Both the position numbers and the translations under genes were made by a program. This document shows, piece by piece, positions 13,938 to 22,681 of a stretch of 64,000 nt of DNA. Source of the DNA: PALSA-600 sp963842335 (GTDB lineage Bacteria; Actinomycetota; Thermoleophilia; Gaiellales; Gaiellaceae); the NCBI GenBank assembly GCA_963842335.1, contig CAWJGF010000001.1:6353-70352 (forward strand), in the 5' to 3' direction. Within the stretch, counting starts at the first letter, position 1; each line of letters opens with the position of its first letter. The notes beneath the pieces were generated by a model that worked only from the letters and a program-made list of their open reading frames with translations, made no database searches and was not told where the DNA came from.

Positions 13938-15296
13938 TCAGGTGGATTGCGGCAGCCGGTGCGCCCACGGATGCGCGGCTTCCATTTGCGCGGCGAGGCG
14001 GAAGAGCATCGCCTCGCCGGCCGGCGGGCCGATCAGCTGCACTCCGACCGGCAGGCCGTCGACGACGTCGAAAGGCACAGCGGCGGCCGGCTGCCCGGTG
14101 ACGTTCACGATCGGCGTGAACGGCGTGAACTGGCCGCCGCGCGCGAACTGCTCCCACGGATCCTCCGGCTCGAACACCCACCCGGTCGGGACCGGCAGCA
14201 TGGCGAGCCCGGGTGTGAGGACGACGTCGATGTCGTCCCAGAACGCAACGATCCGCCGCGCGGCACGCTGCAAGGCGCCTACCGCCTGTGCGAAGACCAC
14301 GCTCGACGTCTCGCGTGCGGCTTGCGCCAGGCCTCGGTTGATCGCCATCATTTGCGATTCGTCCTGTACGGGATACAGCGCCGGGGTCAACTGCCAGAGC
14401 TTCGCGAAGGCCGAGAGGGCACCCTCGTCGACCCAGGGCGGCGTCGCCTCGATCACGTCATGGCCGAGGTCGGCCAGCGCGTCGGCGGCGCCGCGGGCAA
14501 CGGCGATCACGACCGGATCGACCGGATGCGGCACCGCAGGCTCGGCGGTGAACGCGATCCGCAACCGCCCGGGATCCGCTCCGACCTCGTCGAGGAACGG
14601 CCTGCTCGGCGGCGGCGCCCAGTGGGCATCGCCCGGCTCGTAACCCGCGAGCACGTCGAGAAACGCGGCGGCGTCGCGCACCGAGACCGAGATCGGGCCG
14701 TTCTGCGAGAGCTCGAGCGAACCGCTCGGAAAGGGTGCGGCCGAGACCCGGCCGCGGGACGGTTTGAGCCCGAAAAGGCCGCAACAAGAGGCCGGAATGC
14801 GCAGCGACCCTCCGCCGTCCGAGCCGTGCGCGAGCGGGAGCACACCGGCGGCGACCGCCGCCGCCGCGCCTCCCGACGAGCCCCCCGGCGTGCGCGAGGT
14901 GTCCCACGGGTTCCGGCACGCGCCGTTCAGGTCGGATTCCGTCACCGCGGTGATCCCGAACTCGGGCGTGTTGCTCTTGCCGATCACGACGAAGCCCGCA
15001 TCCTTCATCCGCCGCACGACCGCCGCGTCGTGCTCCGGCACGTAGTTCGCGAAGGCACGTGATGAGAACGTGGTGCGGAGTCCCGCCGTCTCGGTGAGAT
15101 CCTTCACGAGCATCGGCACACCGCTGAAAGGCCCGTTCGCGGGCGTCGACGCGCGCGCCTGCTCGAAGCAGTCGGTGACCAGGAAGTTCAGCTCGGGGTT
15201 CGCGGCTTGGGTGCGGCGGATTGCCTCGTCGACGAGCTCGCCCGGTGAGACGCCGCCGCTGCGTACCTCGGCAGCGAGTCCGAGGGCATCGGTCAC
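13938..15296 (-). CDS. Amidase signature family enzyme
   Basis: From GTG 15296 the protein has 452 residues. It carries the amidase signature GGSSGGAAAAVAAGVLPLAH followed by GSDGGGSLRIPASCCGLFGL, which hold the Ser-cisSer pair, and PMLVKDLTE with the catalytic Lys, so the Ser-Ser-Lys triad is complete. Such enzymes hydrolyse amides such as glutamine in GatA, acetamide or indoleacetamide; this one has no gatB or gatC nearby, so a stand-alone amidase is likelier. The C-terminal TGQPAAAVPF is also typical. It follows the duplicated-domain gene at 15331-15975 on the same strand. Confidence 0.92.
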   Translation of the reverse strand: MTDALGLAAEVRSGGVSPGELVDEAIRRTQAANPELNFLVTDCFEQARASTPANGPFSGVPMLVKDLTETAGLRTTFSSRAFANYVPEHDAAVVRRMKDAGFVVIGKSNTPEFGITAVTESDLNGACRNPWDTSRTPGGSSGGAAAAVAAGVLPLAHGSDGGGSLRIPASCCGLFGLKPSRGRVSAAPFPSGSLELSQNGPISVSVRDAAAFLDVLAGYEPGDAHWAPPPSRPFLDEVGADPGRLRIAFTAEPAVPHPVDPVVIAVARGAADALADLGHDVIEATPPWVDEGALSAFAKLWQLTPALYPVQDESQMMAINRGLAQAARETSSVVFAQAVGALQRAARRIVAFWDDIDVVLTPGLAMLPVPTGWVFEPEDPWEQFARGGQFTPFTPIVNVTGQPAAAVPFDVVDGLPVGVQLIGPPAGEAMLFRLAAQMEAAHPWAHRLPQST

Positions 15297-15330
15297 GAAC
15301 CGGAGGTGATGGCGCCGTCGCCGAATGCCA

Positions 15331-15975
15331 TCAGACCGTCCTCCCGCCGAGCAGCCACACCGGGCCCTGGGTTGCGGCGAGGTGAGAGTCCGAGAGCACG
15401 CGCAGCACCTCAACCGAGCCGCGGATCGATTCGCCGTCGCATCGTTCGAAGCAGCGCCTGACCATGCCGGGCGCCGCGCCGTAGCCAGCGGTGTGGGCCA
15501 CCCGAAACCGCATCGCCGCGCGCTGCCCCTCGCGCCTCGGGTTCAGCTGGATACACAGAACCGCCGCGCGTTCGACGTCGTTGGAGGAGACCAGGTCAAC
15601 TTCGCAGAAGAGGTCGCTCCAGTCGGCCGGCAGGCCGGCGACGGCCGCATCCCAGGATTCCGCGAGCGAGATGACCTGCCGCTCGACGCGAGCTGGGGCT
15701 TTCTGACTGCTCGCGAGCTGCAGTCTCCCGCGGATTCGAGCGGCGTCGACGCGGGCGAGCAGGCGATCGATCCCGTGCGGCCCCGTGGCGCTGCCGTCGA
15801 GGGCGACGGCGAAGCGGAGCATCGTCGGCGCGGCGCGATAGGGCTGCGCGGGGGCAAGCAGCGCCGCGGTTCGGTCGGCCGCCTCCGGGCCGCCGAGATC
15901 GAGGCGCACCGCAGCCGTCGTCCATCCCTCGGGGAGCTCGGCTTGCAGGGCGCGCCATTGGCCGACGAGGCTCAC
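15331..15975 (-). CDS. Unknown protein with an internal duplication
   Basis: The 214-residue product starts at GTG 15975. It consists of two similar halves of about 85 residues. Each half has a Trp, then LP, two residues, W; a VRLDL or CEVDL strand; an Asp/Glu-rich stretch with A-A-L; RF.VA; and a final IRG. Examples are LPEGWTTAAVRLDL and ARIRGRLQL in the first half and LPADWSDLFCEVDL and ESIRGSVEV in the second. No signal peptide, membrane segment or catalytic motif is seen. I do not recognise the family. It is divergent from the E1 alpha gene by 26 bases and lies upstream of the amidase gene on the same strand. Confidence 0.8.
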   Translation of the reverse strand: MSLVGQWRALQAELPEGWTTAAVRLDLGGPEAADRTAALLAPAQPYRAAPTMLRFAVALDGSATGPHGIDRLLARVDAARIRGRLQLASSQKAPARVERQVISLAESWDAAVAGLPADWSDLFCEVDLVSSNDVERAAVLCIQLNPRREGQRAAMRFRVAHTAGYGAAPGMVRRCFERCDGESIRGSVEVLRVLSDSHLAATQGPVWLLGGRTV

Positions 15976-15986
15976 GGCGCAAAACG

Positions 15987-15992
15987 TACACT
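15987..15992 (+). promoter_or_regulatory. Candidate -10 box for the E1 alpha gene
   Basis: TACACT lies 9 bases before the GTG at 16002, so the transcript would be nearly leaderless. It is in the 26-base gap between divergent genes. Confidence 0.4.
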
Positions 15993-16001
15993 GCCGGAGC
16001 C

Positions 16002-16973
16002 GTGGCGAAGGTCGAGAAGAAGCGCGCCCTCAACGAGGAAGCGCTGCGTGAGTTTCTCCGCGAGATGCTCCTGATCCGTCGATTCGAGGAGCATGTCGAG
16101 GAGCGCTTCCGCGCGGGCGAATTGCCGGGCTTCCTGCACGTCGCGATCGGCCAGGAAGCAGTGGCCGTCGGCGTCTGCCAGGCCATGGAGGAGGGAGACG
16201 TCTTTGCGTCGACCCACCGCGCCCACGGGCACACCCTTGCGCGCGGCACCCACCCGAACGCCGTCATGGCGGAGCTCTACGGGAAGATCGAAGGCTGCTC
16301 GCACGGTTACGGCGGCTCGATGCATCTGTATGACGTCGAGCGCGGGAACATGGGTGCGAACGCCGTCATCGGCGGCGGGCTGCCGGCCGTCACCGGTGCG
16401 GGCCTCGCGTTCAAGCTTCGGGACGAGCCTCGGGTCGCGGTCGCATTCTTCGGCGACGGCGCCACGAACATCGGCACGTTCCACGAGTCGCTCAACCTCG
16501 CGCAGCTCTGGAAGACGAAGACGGTGTTCGTCTGCGAGAACAACCACTGGGCGGAGTCGACTCCGGGCTGGCAGCACTCGCCGGTCTGGGACGACATGTC
16601 GAAGCGCGCGCTCGCCTACGACATGCGCTCGATCAAGGTCGACGGCCAGGACGTCCAGGCGGTGTACGAAGCCGCACACGAAGCCCTCGAGCACGCTCGG
16701 TCGGGCGAGGGTCCTGTCTTCATGGACGTCGAGACGGCACGCATGCACGGTCACTTCATCGGCGATCCCCAGGTCTATCGCACGAAGGAAGATCGCCAGG
16801 CGGCGGCAGACCGCGATCCGATCACGATGCTGCGCGAGCGGCTCGGCCTGAACGACGACGACTTCGAGTCGTTCGACTCCGAGGCAAACGAGATCGTCGA
16901 GGCCGCGCTCGAGTTTGCGAAGAACGGAACCGACCCGCAGCCCGAAGACGCCCTCAAGAACGTGTACGTCTGA
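16002..16973 (+). CDS. 2-oxo acid dehydrogenase E1 component, alpha subunit
   Basis: The 323-residue protein, from GTG 16002, is a thiamine-diphosphate E1 alpha subunit (PdhA/AcoA/BkdA group). It has HVAIGQEAVAVGVCQAM, STHRAHGHTLARG and the TPP motif GDGATNIGTFHESLN (residues 151-165) closing near CENN. E1 alpha and beta decarboxylate a 2-oxo acid and pass the acyl group to lipoyl-E2. The phosphorylation-free, short form with STHRAHGH is closest to acetoin dehydrogenase or pyruvate dehydrogenase of actinobacteria; the substrate cannot be fixed from sequence alone. E1 beta follows after 9 bases. Confidence 0.93.
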   Translation: MAKVEKKRALNEEALREFLREMLLIRRFEEHVEERFRAGELPGFLHVAIGQEAVAVGVCQAMEEGDVFASTHRAHGHTLARGTHPNAVMAELYGKIEGCSHGYGGSMHLYDVERGNMGANAVIGGGLPAVTGAGLAFKLRDEPRVAVAFFGDGATNIGTFHESLNLAQLWKTKTVFVCENNHWAESTPGWQHSPVWDDMSKRALAYDMRSIKVDGQDVQAVYEAAHEALEHARSGEGPVFMDVETARMHGHFIGDPQVYRTKEDRQAAADRDPITMLRERLGLNDDDFESFDSEANEIVEAALEFAKNGTDPQPEDALKNVYV

Positions 16974-16982
16974 GCGGGTTGT

Positions 16983-17963
16983 ATGCCTGAGATGACCTAC
17001 AGAGAGGCAGTACGTGACGCGCTCGTCGAGTCGATGCGCGCGGACGACGACGTCTTCATCATGGGTGAGGACATCGCCGAGATGGGTGGCTCGATGGCTG
17101 TCACGCAGGGTCTGCTCGACGAGTTCGGCCCGGACCGCGTTCGCAACACACCGATCTCCGAGATGGCGATCGTCGGCGCGGGGATCGGCGCGGCGATGGC
17201 CGGCATGCGGCCCGTCGTCGAGATCATGTACGAGGATTTCCTGACGCTGTCGCTCGAGCAGATCGTCAACCAGGCCGCCAAGCACCGCTACATGTCAGGC
17301 GGGCAGATAAAGGTGCCGTTGACGATCCGCACCCAGGGTGGCGCCGGCTGGTCGCCGGGTGCGCAGCACGCGCAGCAACTCGAGGCGTGGCTCGTGCACA
17401 TCCCGGGCCTGAAGGTCGTGTTCCCGTCGACCCCCGAGGACGTCCGCGGGTTGCTCTGGACGTCGATCCAGGACGACAACCCGATCGTGTTCTTCGAGCA
17501 CCGGCTGCTCTACCCGGTGAAGGGCGAGGTTCCCGCAGAGATCGAGCCGATCCCGCTTGGCAAAGCGCGCACGATTCGCGAAGGCACGGACGTCACGGTG
17601 ATCGCGATGGGCCCGCTCGTCCACCGCTCCATCGAGGCGGCCGAGCAGGCGGAAGCGGACGGGATCTCGGTCGAGATCATCGATCCGCGCACGCTGCAGC
17701 CGCTTGACGAGGATGCGCTCGTCGCCTCCGTGAAGAAGACAAATCGCGTCGTCGTCGCCCACGAGGCCGTCACGCGCATGGGGTTCGGGGCCGAGGTCGC
17801 AGCGGTGCTCCAGTACAAGGCGTTCGACTATCTCGACGCGCCGATCGAGCGCGTCGGCGCGAAGTTCGCTCCGCTCGCTTTCGCTCCGGTGATGGAGCAG
17901 TTCATCATCCCGCATGCCGCCGACGTCCTGGCGGCGATCAAGCGCACCGTCGGCAAGGAGTAA
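16983..17963 (+). CDS. 2-oxo acid dehydrogenase E1 component, beta subunit
   Basis: The 326-residue protein starts MPEMTYREAVRDALVESMRA and contains VFIMGEDIAEMGG, NTPISEMAIVGAGIGAAMAG, PLTIRTQGGAGWSPGAQHAQ and the C-terminal transketolase domain with IDPRTLQPLDED and VVAHEAVTRMGFGAEVAA. These are the standard marks of the E1 beta subunit that pairs with E1 alpha to form the TPP site. Length is typical. A GGAG is close to the following GTG start of E2, 3 bases after the stop. The three genes form one operon. Confidence 0.94.
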   Translation: MPEMTYREAVRDALVESMRADDDVFIMGEDIAEMGGSMAVTQGLLDEFGPDRVRNTPISEMAIVGAGIGAAMAGMRPVVEIMYEDFLTLSLEQIVNQAAKHRYMSGGQIKVPLTIRTQGGAGWSPGAQHAQQLEAWLVHIPGLKVVFPSTPEDVRGLLWTSIQDDNPIVFFEHRLLYPVKGEVPAEIEPIPLGKARTIREGTDVTVIAMGPLVHRSIEAAEQAEADGISVEIIDPRTLQPLDEDALVASVKKTNRVVVAHEAVTRMGFGAEVAAVLQYKAFDYLDAPIERVGAKFAPLAFAPVMEQFIIPHAADVLAAIKRTVGKE

Positions 17964-17966
17964 CAG

Positions 17967-19230
17967 GTGGCGAACGAGGTCAAGCTGCCGCGCCTCGGGC
18001 AGGGCATGGAGGCCGGGACGATCACCAGGTGGTTGAAGTCCGAGGGTGACGTTGTCGCGAAGGGCGAGCCGCTCTTCGAGATCGACACTGACAAGGTGAC
18101 GCAGGAAGTCGAGGCCGATTACGCGGGCGTGCTACTCAAGATCGAGCTGGCAGAGGGCGAGGCCCCGGTGGGCCAGACGATTGCCTGGATCGGCAAGGAG
18201 GGCGAAGAAGTGGCGAGCGCGCCGGGGGTCGAGGAAACGGCGGCGAGCGATGACGGCGCGCCGCAGAGTGCCGAGAAGCCCGCGGAGGCGCATGCGCGCG
18301 ACCAGGAGCGGGCCGAGGGTGCGGCCGCCGCCGCAGCGGCTGCGGCTGCGGACCAGGTGTCAGTCTCGGGTGCCGGCAGCAGCTCGAACGGCGGGCGCGT
18401 GAAGGCCTCGCCGCTCGCCCGGCGCATCGCGCGCGAGCGGGGGATCGATTTGCATGCGCTCACGGGCACCGGGCCGGACGGGCGGATCGTGGCGGAAGAC
18501 GTCGAGCGCGGGCAAGTCTCCTTGCCCGTCACGCCGGCGGCGCTCCCGACCGGGGAGATCGAGTCGGTGCCGCTTACGAACATTCGCAAGACGATCGCGC
18601 GCCGCCTGACCGCTGCGTGGCAGGCGCCGGTCTTCCAGCTGACGGTGAGCGCCGACATGACGCGCGCCAACGAGCTCGTCGCGCGAGCTCGTGAGTTGAA
18701 CCCGGACGTGCGCGTGACCGTCACCGACCTGCTCGCCAAGGTCTGTGCGCAGGCGCTCATGCGTCACCGCTGACGTCAACGTGCAGTACTCCGAGGATGC
18801 GCTGCTGAAGTTCCCGACTGCGAATGTGGGGATCGCGGTCGCCGCACCGCAGGGCCTGATCGTGCCGGTGGTTCGATCGGTCGAGCGGCTCGCGCTCGCC
18901 GAGGTGGCAACCGCGCGTGGCGAGATCGTCGGACGAGCCCGCGAGAACAAGCTGACGACCCAGGATCTCGAAGACGGGACGTTCACGATCTCGAACCTCG
19001 GGATGTTCGGGATCGAGCAGTTCGTCGCGGTGATCAACCCACCGCAGGCCGCGATTCTCGCCGTTGGCGCAACCGTCGACACGCCGGTTGCCCGCGACGG
19101 CGTGGTCGTCGTGCGGCCGACGCTGACCATGACGCTCACCGTCGACCATCGCGCGGTCGACGGCGCCGCGGGAGCCGACTTCCTCCGCACCGTGAAGCAG
19201 TTCGTCGAAGAGCCCGCGCTGGCTTTGTAA
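17967..19230 (+). CDS. Dihydrolipoamide acyltransferase E2, frame broken at 18771
   Basis: E2 carries acyl groups on a lipoyl arm and transfers them to CoA. The first frame (GTG 17967 to TGA 18771) has a lipoyl domain (lipoyl Lys in DTDKVTQEVEADYAG), an Ala-rich linker, an E3-binding domain (VKASPLARRIARERGIDLHA) and the start of the catalytic domain, ending ALMRHR. The catalytic domain then resumes in the +1 frame with DVNVQYSEDALLKFPTANVG and includes the active-site DHRAVDG near 19145, ending at 19230. Joining them at CGC-U-GAC gives a complete 421-residue protein, so one base must be skipped. The cause may be an assembly indel, a true mutation or recoding at UGA-C. Confidence 0.9.
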
Positions 19231-19232
19231 CC

Positions 19233-19565
19233 GTGGCCCGGGTCTGGTACCTCGTGCGGGACTTCGACCGGGGACGGGACTTCTACAAGCGGACGCTCGG
19301 CTTTGCAGAGACGTTCGTCGACCTCGACGACAAGTGGGCGAAGCTGGAGCACGGCCAGATGCAGATCGCAATCGGCGAAGGCGATCCCGTCGAGGCGGGT
19401 GTCGCGATGATCGACGTGCCCGACGTGAAGGCCGATGCGGAACGACTGCGGGGCGAGGGTGTCGAAGTGGGGACCGTGCTCGAGCTGACCGGACAGATGC
19501 GTCTGGTCGACGTCTTCGACCCTGACGGCAATCGCATTCAGCTCGCGGAAGTGCTCGGGGAGTGA
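19233..19565 (+). CDS. VOC superfamily (glyoxalase/dioxygenase fold) protein
   Basis: The 110-residue protein begins at GTG 19233, two bases after the E2 stop. It is a single vicinal-oxygen-chelate module: VWYLVRDFDRGRDFYKRTLG, then WAKLEHGQMQIAIGEG, and VDVFDPDGNRIQLAEVLGE with the metal-ligand Glu near the end. The usual first-strand His is not evident, so metal binding is uncertain. Members include glyoxalase I, fosfomycin-resistance proteins and ring-cleavage enzymes; substrate unknown. Its stop overlaps the next GTG (GTGA), placing it in an operon with the acetyltransferase and the second VOC gene. Confidence 0.82.
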   Translation: MARVWYLVRDFDRGRDFYKRTLGFAETFVDLDDKWAKLEHGQMQIAIGEGDPVEAGVAMIDVPDVKADAERLRGEGVEVGTVLELTGQMRLVDVFDPDGNRIQLAEVLGE

Positions 19566-20017
19566 TTCGCCGCGGCTCGCACGCGGACGTTCCGTTCATG
19601 CGCTCGATGCTGCCCCACGCCTACGGCTGGCGTGTGAATGCGCTCGACGCCGAGATCCCCCTGACACGCTACGTCGACAACTGGGGCCGACCGGGCGACG
19701 TGGCGCTCGTCGCCACCGAGACGGGCCACCGGGTCGGTGCGGCCTGGTTCCGCCTCTTTCGGACCGCCGAGCCGGGCTACGGGTTCATCGACGAGCAGAC
19801 GCCCGAGCTGACGATCTCGGTCGTCCCATCGCGGCGCAAGCACGGCGTCGGGCAGGAGCTCCTTGACGCGTTGCTTGCAAAGGCACGCGAGGAAGAGCAT
19901 TCGTCGGTGTCGCTGTCGGTGGAACACGATTCGCCGGCGGTGAAGTTCTACGAACGCAACGGTTTCGAGCGCGCCGGGGAAGCGGCCGGTGGGCTCGTGA
20001 TGAAGCGCGCGCTGTGA
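19562..20017 (+). CDS. GNAT family N-acetyltransferase
   Basis: The 151-residue protein starts at GTG 19562, overlapping the previous stop. It opens MIRRGSHADVPFMRSMLPHA, has a long insertion with YVDNWGRPGDVALVA, then LTISVVPSRRKHGVGQELLD, whose RKHGVG loop binds acetyl-CoA, and SPAVKFYERNGFERAGEAAG, the closing helix-strand of the GNAT fold. The acceptor is unknown. Its stop overlaps the next gene's GTG by 4 bases. The neighbours are small-molecule-modifying VOC proteins, which suggests detoxification or tailoring, but this is weak inference. Confidence 0.85.
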   Translation: MIRRGSHADVPFMRSMLPHAYGWRVNALDAEIPLTRYVDNWGRPGDVALVATETGHRVGAAWFRLFRTAEPGYGFIDEQTPELTISVVPSRRKHGVGQELLDALLAKAREEEHSSVSLSVEHDSPAVKFYERNGFERAGEAAGGLVMKRAL

Positions 20018-20445
20018 AGACGCGGCTCGCCGGCATCAATCACGTCGCACTGCAAGTGGACGATCTCGAGACGGCGGTCGCGTTCTACTGCGCGTTGTTC
20101 GAGCCGACAGGCGTCGACCGCAGCGAGCCCGACGCCGCGTTTCTCGAGATCGGCGACCAGTTCATCGCCCTCTTCGAGCGCGGCTCACGCGAGGAGGAGC
20201 CGCACTTCGGCCTGGTGGTCGAGGACAAGGAGGCGGCACGACGTGCACTCGAGGCAGCAGGCGTCGAGATCCTGCCGGGGCATCGCCTCGACTTCCGCGA
20301 CCCGTCGGGCAACCGCGTTCAGATCGTGCAGTACGACCAGATCCAGTTCACAAAGCCCGAGGACCTGCTTCGCCGCATGGGTCTTGCTCCTGCGAAGACC
20401 GAGTCGGCGCTCGCCGAGCTCCGGGCGAACGGTCTCATCGACTAG
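20014..20445 (+). CDS. VOC superfamily (glyoxalase/dioxygenase fold) protein
   Basis: The 143-residue protein from GTG 20014 opens LAGINHVALQVDDLETAVAF, with the metal-ligand His of the first VOC strand, and later has FGLVVEDKEAARRALEAAGV and FRDPSGNRVQIVQYDQIQF. A C-terminal extension (KPEDLLRRMGLAPAKTESAL) beyond the usual VOC fold is helical. Function is unknown; the related proteins include extradiol dioxygenases, glyoxalases and lactoylglutathione lyases. It is the last gene of the run beginning with E1 alpha. Confidence 0.84.
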   Translation: MKTRLAGINHVALQVDDLETAVAFYCALFEPTGVDRSEPDAAFLEIGDQFIALFERGSREEEPHFGLVVEDKEAARRALEAAGVEILPGHRLDFRDPSGNRVQIVQYDQIQFTKPEDLLRRMGLAPAKTESALAELRANGLID

Positions 20446-20545
20446 AGAGGTTTGAGCTCGGTGTAAAGCCCGGAATCCGTCGCGCGCGTCTCGCCGTAGA
20501 GAGGGAGAGGCCGCATTCGATCACTCGATTGAAAGGAGGGATCCA

Positions 20546-21088
20546 TTGCGTCGGATCGGGAAATCAGGTGTCGCGATCGCGTTCGTGATGGTGTTCGCGA
20601 TCGGCGTGGGCGCTGCGTATGCACACAGGTCCGTGGCAGCGGGGACGATCGACTTGAAAGTCTCGCCGTACGGGAAGGTGCTCGTCAGCGCGAACGGACA
20701 CACGCTCTATCTGTTCAAGCACGACAAGACCGCCAAGAGCACGTGCAGTGGGAAGTGCGCTGTCAACTGGCCGCCTCTCCTGACCAAGGTCGCGAAGCCG
20801 ACGGCGGGTTCCGGGATCAACGCATCGCTGATCGGGACCACACGGCGCGCGGATGGGAAGCTCCAGGTCACCTATCACGGTCACCCGCTCTACTGGTTCC
20901 TGCTCGACAAGCAGGCCGGGCAGATGAAGGGCGAGGGTGTCAACTTCTTCGGCGGCGCGTGGTACGTGGTGAACGCCAAGGGCATCGCGGTGACCAGTAA
21001 GACTGCGAGCGCCGGGCAGACCACGACCGGAATGACGACTACGACCGCCGGCGGCGGGGGTGGCGGAGGTTACGGCTACACGCCCTGA
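20546..21088 (+). CDS. Secreted repeat protein of unknown function (PF03640-like)
   Basis: The 180-residue product starts at TTG 20546 behind AAGGAGGG (20533-20540). It has a signal peptide (KSGVAIAFVMVFAIGVGAAYA) and then two copies of the short secreted repeat: YGKVLVSANGHTLYLFKHD with CSGKCAVNWPPLL, and RRADGKLQVTYHGHPLYWFL with GEGVNFFGGAWYVV. This repeat occurs in many actinobacterial secreted proteins and lipoproteins; function is unknown. There is no lipobox Cys. The C-terminus is Thr/Gly-rich and probably disordered. It stands alone between two operons, with its own ribosome-binding site. Confidence 0.85.
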   Translation: MRRIGKSGVAIAFVMVFAIGVGAAYAHRSVAAGTIDLKVSPYGKVLVSANGHTLYLFKHDKTAKSTCSGKCAVNWPPLLTKVAKPTAGSGINASLIGTTRRADGKLQVTYHGHPLYWFLLDKQAGQMKGEGVNFFGGAWYVVNAKGIAVTSKTASAGQTTTGMTTTTAGGGGGGGYGYTP

Positions 21089-21147
21089 AGCAGCGTTGGG
21101 CACACGCACCGAACGGCACTGAACCTCGTGCGACCGGGGGCAGCGGC

Positions 21148-21777
21148 CTAGAAATTGCCGCCGGCCGCACGGGGCAACCGTTGGGCAAGCCAGTCGCGCA
21201 CCTCGGCGAGGAAGTGCGGGTCGAGCGTGTGGGGGAGGGGGTATTCCTTGTAGAGCACTTCGCCGCCCGCCTCCTGGAGCCTGTCGCGTGCGGCGCGGCC
21301 GAAGTCGACGCTGATGATCGGGTCGAAGGTGCCATGCCCGATCGCGGTCGGTGGCAGCGGCCGAGCGAGGTCGAGCTCCCAGCCCTCCACCTCGGGGATG
21401 AATCCCGAGAACGCCGCGAGCGCCGTCGGACGACGGCGACCGACGCCGAGCCCGAGTGCATAGGTCATGACGGCGCCCTGCGAGAACCCGCCGAGGACGA
21501 GACGTTCGTGCGGGAGCGAATCGAGCCACTCGGCTGCCTCGCGGTACGACGCGGCGAACGTCGCGGGATCCGGGTAGCCGACTCTCGGCACGACGTACCA
21601 GTGCGCGCCACCGGGTGGGAGCGACAACGGCCCGCGCGGGCAGAACCCGTCGAGCCTGCGGTTCGGGTCGAGGACGTCGAGGAGCGGGAAGAGATCGTGC
21701 TCATCGGCCCCGCGGCCATGAAGGAGGACCAGCGCGCCCTGTGCCTCTCCCTCCGCAGGGCGCTCGCGTACGATCAT
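21148..21777 (-). CDS. Carboxylesterase/phospholipase family hydrolase, MhqD-like
   Basis: From ATG 21777 the product has 209 residues of the alpha/beta-hydrolase fold: ALVLLHGRGADEHDLFPLLD (oxyanion-hole HGRG), LVLGGFSQGAVMTYALGLGV with nucleophile Ser in GFSQG, an Asp in GTFDPIISVDFG and a His in YPLPHTLDPHFLAE, giving a full Ser-Asp-His triad. MhqD in Bacillus subtilis is the same family and is encoded with the dioxygenase MhqO in the quinone-responsive mhqNOPazoR2 region. Here its start overlaps the stop of a MhqO-like gene (ATGA), which makes a role in quinone or phenol detoxification likely. Confidence 0.87.
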   Translation of the reverse strand: MIVRERPAEGEAQGALVLLHGRGADEHDLFPLLDVLDPNRRLDGFCPRGPLSLPPGGAHWYVVPRVGYPDPATFAASYREAAEWLDSLPHERLVLGGFSQGAVMTYALGLGVGRRRPTALAAFSGFIPEVEGWELDLARPLPPTAIGHGTFDPIISVDFGRAARDRLQEAGGEVLYKEYPLPHTLDPHFLAEVRDWLAQRLPRAAGGNF

Positions 21778-22664
21778 CGGCGCTCGTCGCGGGGGTTCGG
21801 CAGCGGCGTCAGCACCCGCTCGACCTGGTCGCGGTACTGCTCGTAGTTGGGAGGCAGCGAGAGCTTCTCGCCGAGTGTCTCGAGCGGCTCGTCCGCGGTG
21901 AAGCCCGGCCCGAGCGTCGCGATCTCGAAGAGCACGCCGCTCGGCTCGCGAAAGTAGATCGACTTGAAGTAGAACCGATCGATCACCGGCGTCGGCTGAC
22001 CGCCACCGTCGAGCACGCGCTGCCGCCACGCCTCGTGCTCGGCCGGCTGGGACGACCACGCGACGTGGTGAACGGTGCCACCCGCCTGCATCCCACCCTG
22101 CGCGGGCGGAGGGTCGTAGACGTAAAAGCCGCTCCGCGTCTCGCCTCGTGCGGCCCACCCGGGCTCGAACCCGAGCGTCTCGAGCAGCCGCGTGCTCCGC
22201 TCCGGGTGAGCTGCATAGGCGCGCACCCCGGCGAAGCCACGGATGCGGTGCTCCTCGGGAATGTCGGGGGCATCGGCGATGAGCGGCGGTTCGCCGGACT
22301 CGTCGACCAGCAGCTCGAGCGACAGCCCTTCGTTGTCGGCGAAAAGGAGTGACCCGTCGCCGCGCTCGCCGGAGACGCGCTGCTCCCAGAAGTCCAGCGA
22401 GGCCTCGGAAGCGACGCGGAAGCACACTCGGTGCACCATGCCGTCGCCGGCGCGTCCGCGCGGTGCATTCGGATACTCAAAGAACGTAATGTCCGACCCG
22501 GCCGAGCCGCGCTCGTCGGCGAAGAAGAGGTGATACACGGTCGGGTCGTCCTGGTTCACCGTTTTCTTCACCATCCTGAGGCCGAGCGTCCCGGCGTAGA
22601 ACTCGACATTCGCCGGTGCGTCGCCGGTGATGCACGTGATGTGGTGAACGCCTTCGAGCTTCAC
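21774..22664 (-). CDS. Ring-cleaving dioxygenase, MhqO-like (two VOC modules)
   Basis: The 296-residue protein from GTG 22664 has two VOC domains in tandem. The first opens LEGVHHITCITGDAPANVEF and the second GFAGVRAYAAHPERSTRLLE, with VHHVAWSSQPAEHEAWRQRV and FYFKSIYFREPSGVLFEIAT near the end. LinE/MhqO/PcpA-type extradiol dioxygenases of this layout open hydroquinone rings using Fe(II); the His and Glu ligands (VHHITC, VHHVAW, VLFEIAT) are present. It is paired with the MhqD-like hydrolase and lies 17 bases from a divergent quinone reductase, which strengthens the detoxification reading. Confidence 0.88.
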   Translation of the reverse strand: MKLEGVHHITCITGDAPANVEFYAGTLGLRMVKKTVNQDDPTVYHLFFADERGSAGSDITFFEYPNAPRGRAGDGMVHRVCFRVASEASLDFWEQRVSGERGDGSLLFADNEGLSLELLVDESGEPPLIADAPDIPEEHRIRGFAGVRAYAAHPERSTRLLETLGFEPGWAARGETRSGFYVYDPPPAQGGMQAGGTVHHVAWSSQPAEHEAWRQRVLDGGGQPTPVIDRFYFKSIYFREPSGVLFEIATLGPGFTADEPLETLGEKLSLPPNYEQYRDQVERVLTPLPNPRDERR

Positions 22665-22669
22665 GGTCG

Positions 22670-22675
22670 TAGCAT
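22670..22675 (+). promoter_or_regulatory. Candidate -10 box in the 17-base divergent gap
   Basis: TAGCAT sits 6 bases before ATG 22682, which would give a leaderless mRNA for the quinone oxidoreductase. The opposite-strand gene starts at 22664, so both promoters must overlap the coding regions or each other. Confidence 0.4.
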
Positions 22676-22681
22676 GCCGGA

